Part shown: positions 19,511 to 29,264 of the stretch, one piece after another
How positions within the stretch are numbered: the first letter of the stretch is position 1
Layout: each line of letters starts with the position of its first letter
Source: Helicobacter canis
Lineage (GTDB): Bacteria > Campylobacterota > Campylobacteria > Campylobacterales > Helicobacteraceae
Direction of reading: 5' to 3'
NCBI RefSeq assembly: GCF_900451095.1
Contig: NZ_UGHV01000001.1
Location: 1,302,001-1,366,000, forward strand
Length of the DNA: 64,000 nt
Program-made: the position numbers and the translations under genes
Notes under the pieces: generated by a model
Seen by the model: the letters and a program-made list of their open reading frames with translations, nothing else
The model's database searches: none
What the model was told of the DNA's origin: nothing

Positions 19511-20995
19511 ATGAAGAGACAAATTTGGTCAAATCGTTTAACTTATATTTTAACAGTAGCGGGAGCTACCATAGGCTTTGGAGCGACTTGGCGTTTTCCT
19601 TATCTTGTGGGCGAGTATGGCGGAGGGGCGTATGTGGCTGTGTTTGTGCTGGCGATGCTTTTTGTGGGGATTCCCATTATCTTGGTAGAAAATGTCATCG
19701 GCAGAAGAGCGCATACAAATTGTGTCGATGCCTTTGGTAGTGTGCCAGAATCCACAAAGCCTGTTTCTAGATTTTGGAAGATCTTTGGCTATATGGGTAT
19801 GCTTGGGGCTTTTGGGATTTTGGCGTATTATATGGTGATTGGTGGGTGGGTGATCTCATATATCGTGCATATTGTGCAAGGGGTTTTACAAGGCTTTGGG
19901 CTGGCTTTTGGAGGGCTTGATGTAAGTGCGCCTTTGCAAAAGTCCCAGACTATCGCATTTTATGAAGAGCATATAGAAAATGCTCCGTGGCAGATAAGTC
20001 TTTTTACCTTTGTGTTTGTGGCGATCAATTGGCTTATCTTGCGTAAAGGTGTCATCGATGGGATTGAGCGATCAGTGAAATATCTTATGCCTCTTTTGCT
20101 GCTCTGTCTTGTGATAATGGTAGCGCGCAATCTCACGCTAGAAGGGGCTATAGATGGCGTTAGATTCTACCTTGTGCCAAACTTTAATGCCATTAGCGCG
20201 GAACTTTTCTTGTATGTGATAGGGCAGGTGTTTTTCGCGCTCTCGCTGGGCTTTGGCGTGATGATCACGCTCTCTTCTCACCTTGATAAGCAGGAAAATT
20301 TGATTAAAACCTCTCTTTTTACCGGCGTGATCAACACACTCATTGCCGTGCTAGCGGGCTTTATGATCTTCCCTTCACTCTTTAGTGCTAATCTCGCTCC
20401 AGATTCTGGTCCTTCGCTTGTGTTTAAGGTCTTGCCCATTGCATTTTCACATATGCACTTTGGTAATCTTTTTGCTATTGTGTTTTTTGTGCTGCTGATT
20501 GTAGCGGCACTTACGACTTCTATCACGATCTATCAAGTCATCATTAGCGTATTAGAAGAGAAGTTTCACCTATCGCATAATGCCGCCATAAACTCCACGC
20601 TTTTAGGGGTGTTTGTGCTAGGAAATATCCCTTGTGCATTAAGCTCTTCTGTGCTTGCAGATGTGGTGCTTTGGGGGAGGGGTGTGTTTGATACATTTGA
20701 TTTCCTTAGTGGGAATATCTTTTTTGTCATCACAGCCCTTGGGGCGAGTGTTTTTGTGGGCTTTGTGCTAAAAGAAGAGGCTATCCAAGAGCTATCTAAT
20801 GGCACCAATGCCCCAAGGTGGCTGCTAAAAGGGTGGCTGCATTATGTGCGCTATGGTATCCCTGCAATCATCATCGCCATTTTTATCGCAGGGCTTTTAG
20901 ACCTTAAGCCCACAAAGCCAGCTCGAGAGTCCAGCACACAAGCATATAATGAGCGCGGTGCTTTCTACCACCAGCCATATCAAATCGCAAGTTAA
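19511..20995 (+). CDS. Sodium-dependent (SNF/NSS) amino-acid transporter
   Basis: 494 aa, about 11-12 membrane segments. The first TM carries the NSS sodium-site signature (YILTVAGATIGFGATWRFPY, then LVGEYGGGAYVAVF). Members co-transport Na+ with amino acids. Only 10 bases separate it from putA, so proline or a related amino acid is a reasonable substrate guess, although proline uptake usually uses PutP of another family. AAGGAG lies 7 bases before the ATG. Confidence 0.93.
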   Translation: MKRQIWSNRLTYILTVAGATIGFGATWRFPYLVGEYGGGAYVAVFVLAMLFVGIPIILVENVIGRRAHTNCVDAFGSVPESTKPVSRFWKIFGYMGMLGAFGILAYYMVIGGWVISYIVHIVQGVLQGFGLAFGGLDVSAPLQKSQTIAFYEEHIENAPWQISLFTFVFVAINWLILRKGVIDGIERSVKYLMPLLLLCLVIMVARNLTLEGAIDGVRFYLVPNFNAISAELFLYVIGQVFFALSLGFGVMITLSSHLDKQENLIKTSLFTGVINTLIAVLAGFMIFPSLFSANLAPDSGPSLVFKVLPIAFSHMHFGNLFAIVFFVLLIVAALTTSITIYQVIISVLEEKFHLSHNAAINSTLLGVFVLGNIPCALSSSVLADVVLWGRGVFDTFDFLSGNIFFVITALGASVFVGFVLKEEAIQELSNGTNAPRWLLKGWLHYVRYGIPAIIIAIFIAGLLDLKPTKPARESSTQAYNERGAFYHQPYQIAS

Positions 20996-21005
20996 AGCAG
21001 GGAAT

Positions 21006-24000
21006 ATGACACTACAATCTCTAACACAAAAGCAGCATAATGATCTCATAGAACGCGCGATAGAGTTTGCTGCAAGTCTGCAAGAGCGCGTGCAAGATAG
21101 TATTGCTACACACGAGAAGAGCTTCTACTACAAAATGCAGCACATCATCGAGAATCCAGAATATAAAGCTCTTTTTATGGAATTGCTAGATTCTAGTGTG
21201 CTTAGCAATAATCCCGCACATAGCCACAAGCTTATCGAGCGCATATTGCGCCGCTATGAGTTTGGGGAGTTTTTCACTCTCTATGAAAAGATGTTGCTAT
21301 ATATCTTCTTGCAAGTAGGGAGATATGCCCCTAGCCTTAGTGTGCCGTTTTTTATCAAGCAAATTAGAAAAGAAGCAGGCTTGATGATGCGCTTTAGTAT
21401 GCCGACATCTAGCCCAAAAAGTCATATTGCTAATTACTACTTCATCGCCAAAAAGGCTCTAAGTCAAGAGATCATTAAAGACAATATCACAATGTGTAAA
21501 AAGGCATTAGACAACAGCCATATCACGCATATTTCTATCAAGCCTAGCGCGTTTTTTACCCAGATGTGGGAAGGGAGCTTTATACACTCAAGAGATGAGC
21601 TAGCAAGGAGTCTAAAAGAGCTTTTTGCCTATGCAAGCAAGCAAAGCCAAGCCCAGAATCTGCCAAAGATCATCACACTTGATATGGAGGAGCATCGATT
21701 TTTGCAGCTTAGTGTGAGTGCCTTTATGGAAGCCCTTAGTGGATATAGCGAGCTTGAAGCAGGGATCGCACTGCAAGCTTATATACCAGAATCTTTCTCC
21801 TATCTTATGCAGCTTTGTGCTTATGCAAAGGCTAGGGTGGATTCTGGGGGTAAGCCCGTGCATATCCGCTTGGTCAAAGGCGCAAATATGCAAGCTGAAA
21901 AATTTTATGCCGCTAAGCATAATGGAAGGCTGCCGATGTTTAGCCAAAAGCTTTGCACTGATGCTAATTACAAAAAAATGCTGCATTATCTCATAGATAA
22001 TGCCCATTATCGCCATACTAAGCTGGGGGTGGCTAGCCATAATGTCTTTGAGCTTGCCTATGCATATATGCTTTTGCAGCATTGCGTGGAGCCAGAGTAT
22101 AGGGAGCATTTTGTCTTTGAGATGAGTATGGGCATTAGTATGCAGGCAAGTAGGATTCTAGGGGAGTATCATACGCTTATGCTCTATACTCCTGTATGTG
22201 ATACTTCATCGTTTAAGGAGGCTATCGCCTATTTATTGCGCCGCCTTGATGAAAACACCGGAGAAGAAAACTTTATGGCAAGCTACTATGCGATGCGCGT
22301 GGGTGATAGTGCGTGGCAGGCGCAAAAGGCGATGTTTTTGGACTCTTTGGCATATATCCCAAAGCTCTCTTGCGCACCTATTGCTGTGCAAGATCGAGCA
22401 GCAGTGCTAGATCTGCAAAGTAGCGATGGTGTCTATGAGACTGATACGGAGTTTTTCACCCAAGCAAATTACCAATGGCTCACCAAAGCACTAGCCCAAG
22501 AGCTACCCAAAGACACGATACAAGCCGCATACATCAAAGAAGCCCAAATGCTTTATGGCTTTGATGGGAGAGAGATTAGGAAAGTGGCGTTTGCTAAGGG
22601 GTTTGATGAGAATATCGTGCCAGCTTCATTGAGTAGGCTAGAAAATCTCATAGCAATCTTTAGCAAAGCCACGCATCTTTTGCAAGAAAAACGAGGGCAA
22701 ATAATCACAACCGCAGCCTTAGAGATTGGCAAAGTCCCTATGCAGACAGATATGGAGATAAGCGAGCTTATCACTTTGCTACGCTTTTATCCTAAGTCAT
22801 TACAAGATCTCTGTGATACGCACGCGCATACATCATTTATGCCAAAGGGTAGGGGGCTTGTGATAGGGAGTGCGCATAGTCATTTAAGCATAAGCTTCGC
22901 CCCTGTGCTTGCAAGCCTTGCCTGTGGGGATCAAGTGGTGTTTAAGCCCTCATCACTTGTGATTGGCAGTAGCTATATGGTGTGTGAATGCCTATGGGAG
23001 GCTGGAGTCCCGCGAGATATGCTATGTTTTGCCCCTATGCAAAGAGAGGATTTTAGGCAAGCTTTAGCAAATATGCGCACAGATTTATTTGCCTTTGCCG
23101 TTGGGTTTGGGAAGAGATCAAGCCTAGAATCCATTGCCACTGCACAGCCTATGCTACCGCTTATCGCCCACCCTACTGCCACAAATGCAATGATCATCAC
23201 GCAATTAGCTGATTATGATCAAGCCATTAAACACGCGATTAGCTCGGCGTTTTTTTATGGAGGGGTGGGGGTTAGGAAGCTATCGGTGCTGATTATTGAG
23301 CAAAGTGTGCTTGATGATACAGGCTTTATGCAAGGAGTGCTTGCGTGTGCTAGATCCCTACACTATGGCACGCCTTATGCACTGCAAAATGCCCTAGGTG
23401 TGGTGCTGGATTCTAATCACACATTAGAGGCGATACAAGGGGCGTTTGCCCTAAAGCCACAGCGCGATGGGCAGTATATGGGGGCTGGTATTATCTATGC
23501 TAGTGCCAATGAGCTTAGCGCGATAGATAGGGATCTGCCACTGCTTTATATCATCAAAGCCGATGATATAAAGCACGCCATAGCCCTAGCAAACACGCTA
23601 GATAGCAATATATGCGCCCTAGAATCGCGCGATGAAGATGAGTGGGTGTATTTCCGTAAGAATGCCAAAGCACACACTTTGCTTATCAATGAGCCTACAA
23701 TCCACACAGCAAGCGCGAAGATCATCACGACCCCATCAGGCTCTTTGTCGCATACAATCGGCATTTACAATGATATTATCCATTTTGTGCGCCCTGTGCC
23801 AAATGCTTGTGATGAAAACCTTGCTACAAGTATCATTGAGCCAAAGTTTAAGCGGCTTTTGGCAAGCGGGGATATAGTGGATTCTAGGCGCAAGGCGTTG
23901 GAAAACGCACTCAAAAAAGCCAAGAGTTATGTGTATTACCGCAATACAGAATTTATGCTATCACACGATTGCGCACTTGAGTATGGCGCGAAGCATTTGC

Positions 24001-24440
24001 TAGATTATAAAGCAATTAGCACGCTTGCTTATCGAGTCAGCAGCAATGATAGCTTAGAAGATGTGCTAGGGGTCATAATCGGTGCGCAGGCGTGCAAAGT
24101 GGAGCTTATAGTGAGCTTTGAAGCAATAGATGAAGACTTGGCATTTTTGCGTGAGAATCTAGCAGGGCTTGGGCTTATAGCGAAATTTGTGCAAGAATCC
24201 TTGCAGGATTTCATCGCTAGAATCCCACAAAATGATGTTATCCGCTACCACACAAAAGCTAGTGCTATGGATTCTATCTATCAAGCAGCCGCTATTTCTC
24301 ATAAGCGCATTATCCCTGATAAGCCTCTTGATAACGGCAGGTTTGAGCTGCTTTGGTATTACAGAGAGAGAGTGATAAGTATCGTGCATCATCGCTATGG
24401 AGTATTTGCTGAAAACAAGCTTGCCAAATTGCTTGAATAG
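21006..24440 (+). CDS. putA: PutA-type proline dehydrogenase fused to a degenerate aldehyde dehydrogenase domain
   Basis: 1144 aa from MTLQSLTQ, 10 bases after the transporter stop; an upstream open stretch overlapping the transporter is rejected. The proline dehydrogenase barrel is intact: RLVKGANMQAE, LGVASHNVFELAY, FVFEMSMGI, YTPVCDTSSF and YLLRRLDENTGEENF. The second half aligns over its whole length with the P5C dehydrogenase of PutA but lacks its chemistry. PWNFP is SAHSHL, the catalytic Glu segment AETGG is AHPTA, and the AGQRCSALR nucleophile loop reads GGVGVRKLS with no cysteine. The second NAD-site motifs are lost too. A C-terminal domain of about 200 residues follows. No DNA-binding domain is present. 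The protein probably oxidises proline and releases P5C. Confidence 0.9.
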   Translation: MTLQSLTQKQHNDLIERAIEFAASLQERVQDSIATHEKSFYYKMQHIIENPEYKALFMELLDSSVLSNNPAHSHKLIERILRRYEFGEFFTLYEKMLLYIFLQVGRYAPSLSVPFFIKQIRKEAGLMMRFSMPTSSPKSHIANYYFIAKKALSQEIIKDNITMCKKALDNSHITHISIKPSAFFTQMWEGSFIHSRDELARSLKELFAYASKQSQAQNLPKIITLDMEEHRFLQLSVSAFMEALSGYSELEAGIALQAYIPESFSYLMQLCAYAKARVDSGGKPVHIRLVKGANMQAEKFYAAKHNGRLPMFSQKLCTDANYKKMLHYLIDNAHYRHTKLGVASHNVFELAYAYMLLQHCVEPEYREHFVFEMSMGISMQASRILGEYHTLMLYTPVCDTSSFKEAIAYLLRRLDENTGEENFMASYYAMRVGDSAWQAQKAMFLDSLAYIPKLSCAPIAVQDRAAVLDLQSSDGVYETDTEFFTQANYQWLTKALAQELPKDTIQAAYIKEAQMLYGFDGREIRKVAFAKGFDENIVPASLSRLENLIAIFSKATHLLQEKRGQIITTAALEIGKVPMQTDMEISELITLLRFYPKSLQDLCDTHAHTSFMPKGRGLVIGSAHSHLSISFAPVLASLACGDQVVFKPSSLVIGSSYMVCECLWEAGVPRDMLCFAPMQREDFRQALANMRTDLFAFAVGFGKRSSLESIATAQPMLPLIAHPTATNAMIITQLADYDQAIKHAISSAFFYGGVGVRKLSVLIIEQSVLDDTGFMQGVLACARSLHYGTPYALQNALGVVLDSNHTLEAIQGAFALKPQRDGQYMGAGIIYASANELSAIDRDLPLLYIIKADDIKHAIALANTLDSNICALESRDEDEWVYFRKNAKAHTLLINEPTIHTASAKIITTPSGSLSHTIGIYNDIIHFVRPVPNACDENLATSIIEPKFKRLLASGDIVDSRRKALENALKKAKSYVYYRNTEFMLSHDCALEYGAKHLLDYKAISTLAYRVSSNDSLEDVLGVIIGAQACKVELIVSFEAIDEDLAFLRENLAGLGLIAKFVQESLQDFIARIPQNDVIRYHTKASAMDSIYQAAAISHKRIIPDKPLDNGRFELLWYYRERVISIVHHRYGVFAENKLAKLLE

Positions 24441-24466
24441 TGGCTTGAGTGGTGGTGATATAAAGG

Positions 24467-24559
24467 CTATTTTTTTAATGTGGCACGATAGATGAGCAGC
24501 CCTATGGCTACTAGGGCAAACACAAGGCTTTCAAGTAGTAAATCTTGCAAATTGTCCAT
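24467..24559 (-). CDS. Possible 30-aa single-span membrane protein
   Basis: MDNLQDLLLESLVFALVAIG, then a basic tail ending LKK. It begins 7 bases after the ychF stop on the same strand. The hydrophobic span and positive C-terminus are plausible for a small membrane protein. There is no clear ribosome-binding site and no conservation data, so this is only a candidate. Confidence 0.35.
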   Translation of the reverse strand: MDNLQDLLLESLVFALVAIGLLIYRATLKK

Positions 24560-24566
24560 ACAAGCT

Positions 24567-25667
24567 CTAGACATTGAATCTAAAGTGCAAAATATCGCCA
24601 TCTTGAACGATGTAGTCCTTGCCCTCAGCGCGCATAGCCCCAGATTCTTTAGCCTTGCTCTCACCGCCATATTTGATGAAGTCTTCATAGGCTATGGTCT
24701 CTGCACGGATAAAGCCCTTTTCAAAGTCATTGTGTATCACAGCGGCTGCTTGTGGGGCTTTGGTGCCATTTTTGATCGTCCAAGAGCGCACTTCTTGCAC
24801 CCCAGCAGTAAAGTAGCTAATAAGCCCTAGTGTGTAGAAGCTCGTGCGGATAATCTGCTCTAGTCCAGATTCTGCACAGCCCACAGAAGCGAGCAGCTCC
24901 TTTCTCTCATCATCATCTAAGCCTATCATCTCTTCTTCAAGCTTGGCACAGAGCTTAATGACAGGCGATCCCTTGCTTGCACCAAAATCTCGCACTTTTT
25001 TGACAAACTCATTATCGCTTTCTAGTGCGCTTTCATCAACATTTGCGCCATAGATCACTTGCTTTGCGCTAAGAAGTCGTAGCTCTTTATTAAGCGCGAT
25101 GAAGTCTTGTGTGTCTTTTTGTGCAAAGTTGCTGGCTGGTTGGCTGGATTCTAGGTGGGCAAGCAGGGATCTAGCCAGCTCTAGCATAGCATTTGCTCCC
25201 TTTTGGGATTTGCTTTCTTTCTCAAGCTTTGCAATGCGTTTTTGCACGCTTGCAATATCAGCTAGCACAAGCTCTAGCTCGATAATCTCAATATCTGCGA
25301 TGGGGTCTATGCGGTTTTCTATATGGGTTATATCATCATCTTCAAAGCAGCGCACAATATGCAAAATCGCATCGGCTTCTTTGATGTTGGCTAAAAATTG
25401 ATTCCCTAGCCCCTCACCCTTGCTTGCCCCCTTGACAAGCCCCGCAATATCCACAAACTCCACTTGAGAGTGCATAACGCGCTTTGGCTGCACGATTTTA
25501 GCAAGCTCCAAAAGCCTAGGATCAGGCACTTCTACAATCGCCTTGTTAGGCTCTATGGTGCAAAAGGGGTAGTTTGCTGCTTGGGCGTTTTGGGCTTTGG
25601 TTAGGGCGTTAAAAGTGGTGGATTTACCCACATTGGGCAAGCCTACGATACCGACAGAGAGTCCCAT
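24567..25667 (-). CDS. ychF: YchF/OLA1-family ATPase
   Basis: 366 aa. P-loop GLPNVGKSTTFNALT, G3 DIAGLVKGASKGEGLGN and the family-specific NVDE-type G4 (YGANVDES), which gives ATP rather than GTP preference. The C-terminal TGS domain is complete (YFTAGVQEVRSWTI, KGFIRAETIAYEDF, YIVQDGDILHFRFNV). It binds ribosomes and affects stress responses. It starts at the base next to the pepA stop. The pepA-ychF order is as in H. pylori. Confidence 0.97.
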   Translation of the reverse strand: MGLSVGIVGLPNVGKSTTFNALTKAQNAQAANYPFCTIEPNKAIVEVPDPRLLELAKIVQPKRVMHSQVEFVDIAGLVKGASKGEGLGNQFLANIKEADAILHIVRCFEDDDITHIENRIDPIADIEIIELELVLADIASVQKRIAKLEKESKSQKGANAMLELARSLLAHLESSQPASNFAQKDTQDFIALNKELRLLSAKQVIYGANVDESALESDNEFVKKVRDFGASKGSPVIKLCAKLEEEMIGLDDDERKELLASVGCAESGLEQIIRTSFYTLGLISYFTAGVQEVRSWTIKNGTKAPQAAAVIHNDFEKGFIRAETIAYEDFIKYGGESKAKESGAMRAEGKDYIVQDGDILHFRFNV

Positions 25668-27152
25668 CTACTGCTTCCTTGCTTTGCTTATCTTGCTTAT
25701 ATCTTGCAAGAATCTAACCCCCATTCTCACGCCTGCTCCACTTGCTCCATATGGGTTAATATCCCATTCTTTTGCCACAAACGCTGGTCCAGCGATGTCG
25801 ATATGTAGCCATTTGTCCTTGTAGGATTCGCGGATAAACTCTCCTAAAAACATTCCCGCACTAATTGCCCCACCATAGCGAGATGAGCTGACATTGCTTA
25901 CATCAGCAATTTTGGATTCTATAAGCTTTTTGATGTGGCGGTTAAAGGGCAGGATAGCCACTAGCTCGCCAGAATCGAGCGCGCTTTGGGTGAAGTCAAG
26001 CTGGAGCTTTTGATTATAGCCCATAACACCGCTTGTATATTCCCCAAGCCCTACGACACAAGCCCCTGTAAGTGTCGCAAAATCAATAAGCACATCAGGG
26101 TCTAAATCCTGTGCATAGCTTAGGCAGTCTGCTAGCACAAGTCGCCCTTCAGCATCGGTGTTGCCTATTTCTATGCTTTTTCCCTCGCGGGAGATTAGCA
26201 CATCATCTGGTTTATACGCATTGCCGCCGATCATATTCTCACACGCGCCGATAATGCCGTGTATTTCTAGGGGTAGCCCTAGCTTTTCTGCTGCAAGCAT
26301 AATGCCTAGCACTGCACAGCCGCCACTTTTATCTGCTTTCATTGTTGTCATATAATCACTTGGCTTAAGGCTTAGCCCACCACTATCATAGGTAAGTCCC
26401 TTGCCTACTAGCACGACTTTTTTCTGTGGATTCTTAGGCTTATAGCTTAGGTGGATTAGGCGCGGGGATTTACTTGAGGCTTTAGCTACGGCTAAATATG
26501 CGCCCATTTTTTCCTTTTTGAGCTCTTGCTTTTTTAGGATCTTGCACGATAGATTTGTGCCTTTAATGAGATCTTGTGCGTAGTTTGCCAGATATTTTGG
26601 CGTGGCGATTTGCGGAGGGGTATTGACTAAATCGCGCGTGATATTGACAGATTTAGTGATGATTTTTATCTCATCGAGTTGTTTGGAGAAGTCTTGCACG
26701 CGCTCTTTTGTAGCTCCTGCAGAATCTGTATCATAGGATTCTAGGCTGATGAGAATCTCGCGCAAAGAGCTAGGCTGCTTTTTGCTTAAGAATGTATCAA
26801 AGCTATAATCTCCAAGCAATGCTCCTAGCGTGAAAGCTGCCATTATGCTTGTATCGCTACTCTTTGGCAGTGTGTAGAATCCAATTTTGGCACTTTTAAA
26901 GGGGTAGGATTTTAGTGTTTTTACAGCGGTAGCTCCAGCTTCGCGCATAGAATCCACTTCTAGCGACCCTAGTGGGATATAGAGTGTTTTTGCTTGCTGG
27001 TGCAGCACAGGGGATTTGTGCTGGTAGGCAAGATCGTGTAGGAATTTTTGATCAATCCATTTGTGTTTGGTGTTTTTATTTATGACAAATACGATAGCGA
27101 CATCGGCTTTGATAGAGGTGAAAGACTCTTTATGTGCGGATATTTTTAGCAT
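25668..27152 (-). CDS. pepA: Leucyl aminopeptidase (M17)
   Basis: 494 aa. The catalytic domain shows LVGKGLTYDSGGLSLKP, MKADKSGGCAVLG, the M17 signature NTDAEGRLVLADCL, and the C-terminal DIAGPA and GASGAGVRM. It removes N-terminal residues using two zinc or manganese ions in the cytosol. The N-terminal domain contains SLEVDSM, encoded by a copy of the dispersed repeat. The start codon overlaps the stop of the upstream DedA gene. Confidence 0.97.
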   Translation of the reverse strand: MLKISAHKESFTSIKADVAIVFVINKNTKHKWIDQKFLHDLAYQHKSPVLHQQAKTLYIPLGSLEVDSMREAGATAVKTLKSYPFKSAKIGFYTLPKSSDTSIMAAFTLGALLGDYSFDTFLSKKQPSSLREILISLESYDTDSAGATKERVQDFSKQLDEIKIITKSVNITRDLVNTPPQIATPKYLANYAQDLIKGTNLSCKILKKQELKKEKMGAYLAVAKASSKSPRLIHLSYKPKNPQKKVVLVGKGLTYDSGGLSLKPSDYMTTMKADKSGGCAVLGIMLAAEKLGLPLEIHGIIGACENMIGGNAYKPDDVLISREGKSIEIGNTDAEGRLVLADCLSYAQDLDPDVLIDFATLTGACVVGLGEYTSGVMGYNQKLQLDFTQSALDSGELVAILPFNRHIKKLIESKIADVSNVSSSRYGGAISAGMFLGEFIRESYKDKWLHIDIAGPAFVAKEWDINPYGASGAGVRMGVRFLQDISKISKARKQ

Positions 27153-27886
27153 TAGTGATCCTTTGAAGTGGTTTTGGTGATTTGGCTTTGGAGTTTATCG
27201 ATTTTTTTATCGATTTTTTGTGTGCGTGATGAGAAAAACCACCACACCCCACCAAGAAATGCGCAAGCAAAAATAACAAAAATATATGGATGGGCTTTAA
27301 ATAGCTGTAAAAACTCTAGAATCTTATCGCCAAAGACCCAAGCAAGCAAAATGGTGATCGCCGCCCACACCCACGCGCTGATAAGATTGATAATGGCAAA
27401 TTTTAACGCAGAGTAGCGTGTGAGCCCTATGCTTATGGGGATAATGGTGCGCATACCATACATATATCTCTGGATAAAGATAATACTCCAGCCATATTTT
27501 TGCAAAAGCAAGTGTGCTAGGGCAAGTTTGCGCCTTTGCTTTGAGAGATGTGCTTGGATATAGCCTTTGTTGCAGCGACCGATGTAGAAATAAATTTGAT
27601 CGCCCACAAATCCCCCAAGCCCAGCGATAAAAATCGCAAGCCAGACATTTAAATGCCCCGTGTGGCTAGCAATACCGGCAAAAATCAATCCAAGTTCGCC
27701 TTCTAAAATACTCCAGCAAAACAAAATCACATAGCCCCAATCTGCTACATAATTTTCCCATAAATTTACAATTGCTTCTTCTAAGGAGAAGTCGGATTTC
27801 ATCATATATGTTACAAGCCCACCAACTAGCACAAGAAGAAATGTGCCAATAATAATGCTTTTGTAGTGCTGTTTGAGTGCTTTCAT
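27152..27886 (-). CDS. DedA-family membrane protein
   Basis: 244 aa, with about five hydrophobic segments and the DedA pattern: ILEGELGLIFAGIASHTG, GGFVGDQIYFYIGR, RYMYGMRTIIPISIGL and INLISAWVWAAI. These proteins belong to the family linked to undecaprenyl-phosphate or lipid flipping. It is overlapped at both ends (apt stop and pepA start), inside the conserved folD-ychF block. Confidence 0.92.
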   Translation of the reverse strand: MKALKQHYKSIIIGTFLLVLVGGLVTYMMKSDFSLEEAIVNLWENYVADWGYVILFCWSILEGELGLIFAGIASHTGHLNVWLAIFIAGLGGFVGDQIYFYIGRCNKGYIQAHLSKQRRKLALAHLLLQKYGWSIIFIQRYMYGMRTIIPISIGLTRYSALKFAIINLISAWVWAAITILLAWVFGDKILEFLQLFKAHPYIFVIFACAFLGGVWWFFSSRTQKIDKKIDKLQSQITKTTSKDH

Positions 27887-28446
27887 CAGCAGTCCAATAT
27901 ATTCATAAAGTTTGTTGTAAGCTTTTTGTGTCCTTCTAGCTCAACTAGGCGGATTAAGAAGCACGCCTCTATGCACTCTCCACCAGCTTTTTCAATAAGC
28001 TTAATACTTGCAGCAGCAGTCCCACCTGTGGCGAGCAGATCATCGACAAGCACGACTCGCGCCTTTTCTCCACGCTCCTGCACACTTGCAAAGGCATCTT
28101 GGTGGATTTCTAGCGTATCTGTGCCATATTCTAAGGCATATTCTTGCGAGTAGGTTGCAAATGGGAGTTTGCCCTTTTTCCTAATGGGGATAAAGCCAAC
28201 CCCCAAGGCATAAGCTAGCGCAGATCCAAAAGTAAAGCCCCTAGATTCTATCCCCACAATATGTGTGATGTTTTGATTCACATAGCGAGCTTTCCAAAAG
28301 GCGATAATCTTGTGTAGGCACTCTGCATTCTCTAAGATTGTAGTGATGTCATAAAATAAGATTCCGGGCTTTGGATAGTCTGGGATCTCTCGCAAAGTAT
28401 TGCGGACTTGTGTGCTAAGCTCTTGTAGGTTTTGTGCGTTTGCCAT
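27886..28446 (-). CDS. apt: Adenine phosphoribosyltransferase
   Basis: 186 aa. The PRPP-binding motif VVLVDDLLATGGTA, the FYDITTIL loop and GIESRGFTFGSALAY are typical of Apt. It salvages adenine to AMP with PRPP. The last residues are LDC. The stop overlaps the start of the DedA gene. Confidence 0.97.
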   Translation of the reverse strand: MANAQNLQELSTQVRNTLREIPDYPKPGILFYDITTILENAECLHKIIAFWKARYVNQNITHIVGIESRGFTFGSALAYALGVGFIPIRKKGKLPFATYSQEYALEYGTDTLEIHQDAFASVQERGEKARVVLVDDLLATGGTAAASIKLIEKAGGECIEACFLIRLVELEGHKKLTTNFMNILDC

Positions 28447-28481
28447 AGTGTTCCTTTGCGTGTGGATTGAGATTATAGCGA

Positions 28482-28820
28482 TTACAACAAGGCTTCGATT
28501 TTTTGCTCTAGGTCTTTTATGCGCGTGCGGTATTTATCTGTCTCGACACGATATTGTGAATTACGCTGCTTGAGCGTTTTGATCTCATTGCGCAAGGAAT
28601 TCATCTCTTGCGTGAGAATATCGATATTTCCTAGTGCGCGTTGTAGTTGTAATTGATGCTTTTGGATAAGGATTTCGGCTTCTTGGAGTGTGAGTTTCAT
28701 CGCTGCGGCATTATGCTCGGCTTTTCTCGCCACGGATTTATAAAACATCGTTTTTGAGACCATATACAGCACAAAAAGGACAAAGATTGTGCCAGCAAAC
28801 CACTTTAACGCTAGATCCAT
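28482..28820 (-). CDS. Small membrane-anchored coiled-coil protein
   Basis: 112 aa from MDLALKWFAG. This start is preferred over a longer frame because AGGAG precedes it and it begins right after the rpiB stop. One N-terminal TM (about residues 5-22: FAGTIFVLFVLYMVSK) is followed by a long heptad-type coiled coil (QEAEILIQKHQLQLQRAL, IKTLKQRNSQYRVETDK). It occupies the position of a small hypothetical gene in the same H. pylori block. Function unknown. Confidence 0.8.
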   Translation of the reverse strand: MDLALKWFAGTIFVLFVLYMVSKTMFYKSVARKAEHNAAAMKLTLQEAEILIQKHQLQLQRALGNIDILTQEMNSLRNEIKTLKQRNSQYRVETDKYRTRIKDLEQKIEALL

Positions 28821-28821
28821 A

Positions 28822-29253
28822 TTAGCTCCTATCGAGTTTCCCCACACGGCAAGTGTGTCGCCCGCCTTCAAACTCTGTGTGTAAAAATGCTTCAAGCATA
28901 GATTCTACTTCGCCCTCACCGCTTATGCGCGCCCCAAGACACAAGACATTAGCGTCATTGTGCTTGCGTGTGATTTGTGCCATATATGCGCTTGTGCAAA
29001 GTGCAGCGCGAATACCGGAGAATCGATTGGCACTCATACTCATACCTATGCCACTGCCACAGATCAAAATCCCCTTTGCTTGCTCGCCTGCTTCAAGCAC
29101 GCGCTCGCAAAGTAGCTTGGCATAATCAGGATAATCCACTCTCTCTTGCTTATCGACCCCCAAATCGCACACTTCATAGCCATTTTGTAAAAGCCACTGC
29201 TTGATAAAATGCTTTAATGAGAATCCAGCGTGATCGCAAGCTATAAAAATCAT
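28822..29253 (-). CDS. rpiB: Ribose-5-phosphate isomerase B
   Basis: 143 aa. MIFIACDHAGFSLKHFI, DYPDYAKLLCERVL, GILICGSGIGMSMSANRF and RKHNDANVLCLGAR are the RpiB hallmarks, including the active-site Cys in CGSGIG. It interconverts ribose 5-phosphate and ribulose 5-phosphate. Confidence 0.97.
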   Translation of the reverse strand: MIFIACDHAGFSLKHFIKQWLLQNGYEVCDLGVDKQERVDYPDYAKLLCERVLEAGEQAKGILICGSGIGMSMSANRFSGIRAALCTSAYMAQITRKHNDANVLCLGARISGEGEVESMLEAFLHTEFEGGRHTCRVGKLDRS

Positions 29254-29264
29254 TTATTTCTCTC

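Noticed and set aside
24560-24688. Longer 73-residue version of the small ORF after ychF
   Set aside because: The N-terminal part lies antiparallel in codon pattern within the 3' end of ychF; only the last 30 codons are plausible.
28821-28895. Longer start for the coiled-coil protein, overlapping rpiB
   Set aside because: The AGGAG box and the TM segment fit the ATG at 28820; the extension only mirrors rpiB sequence.
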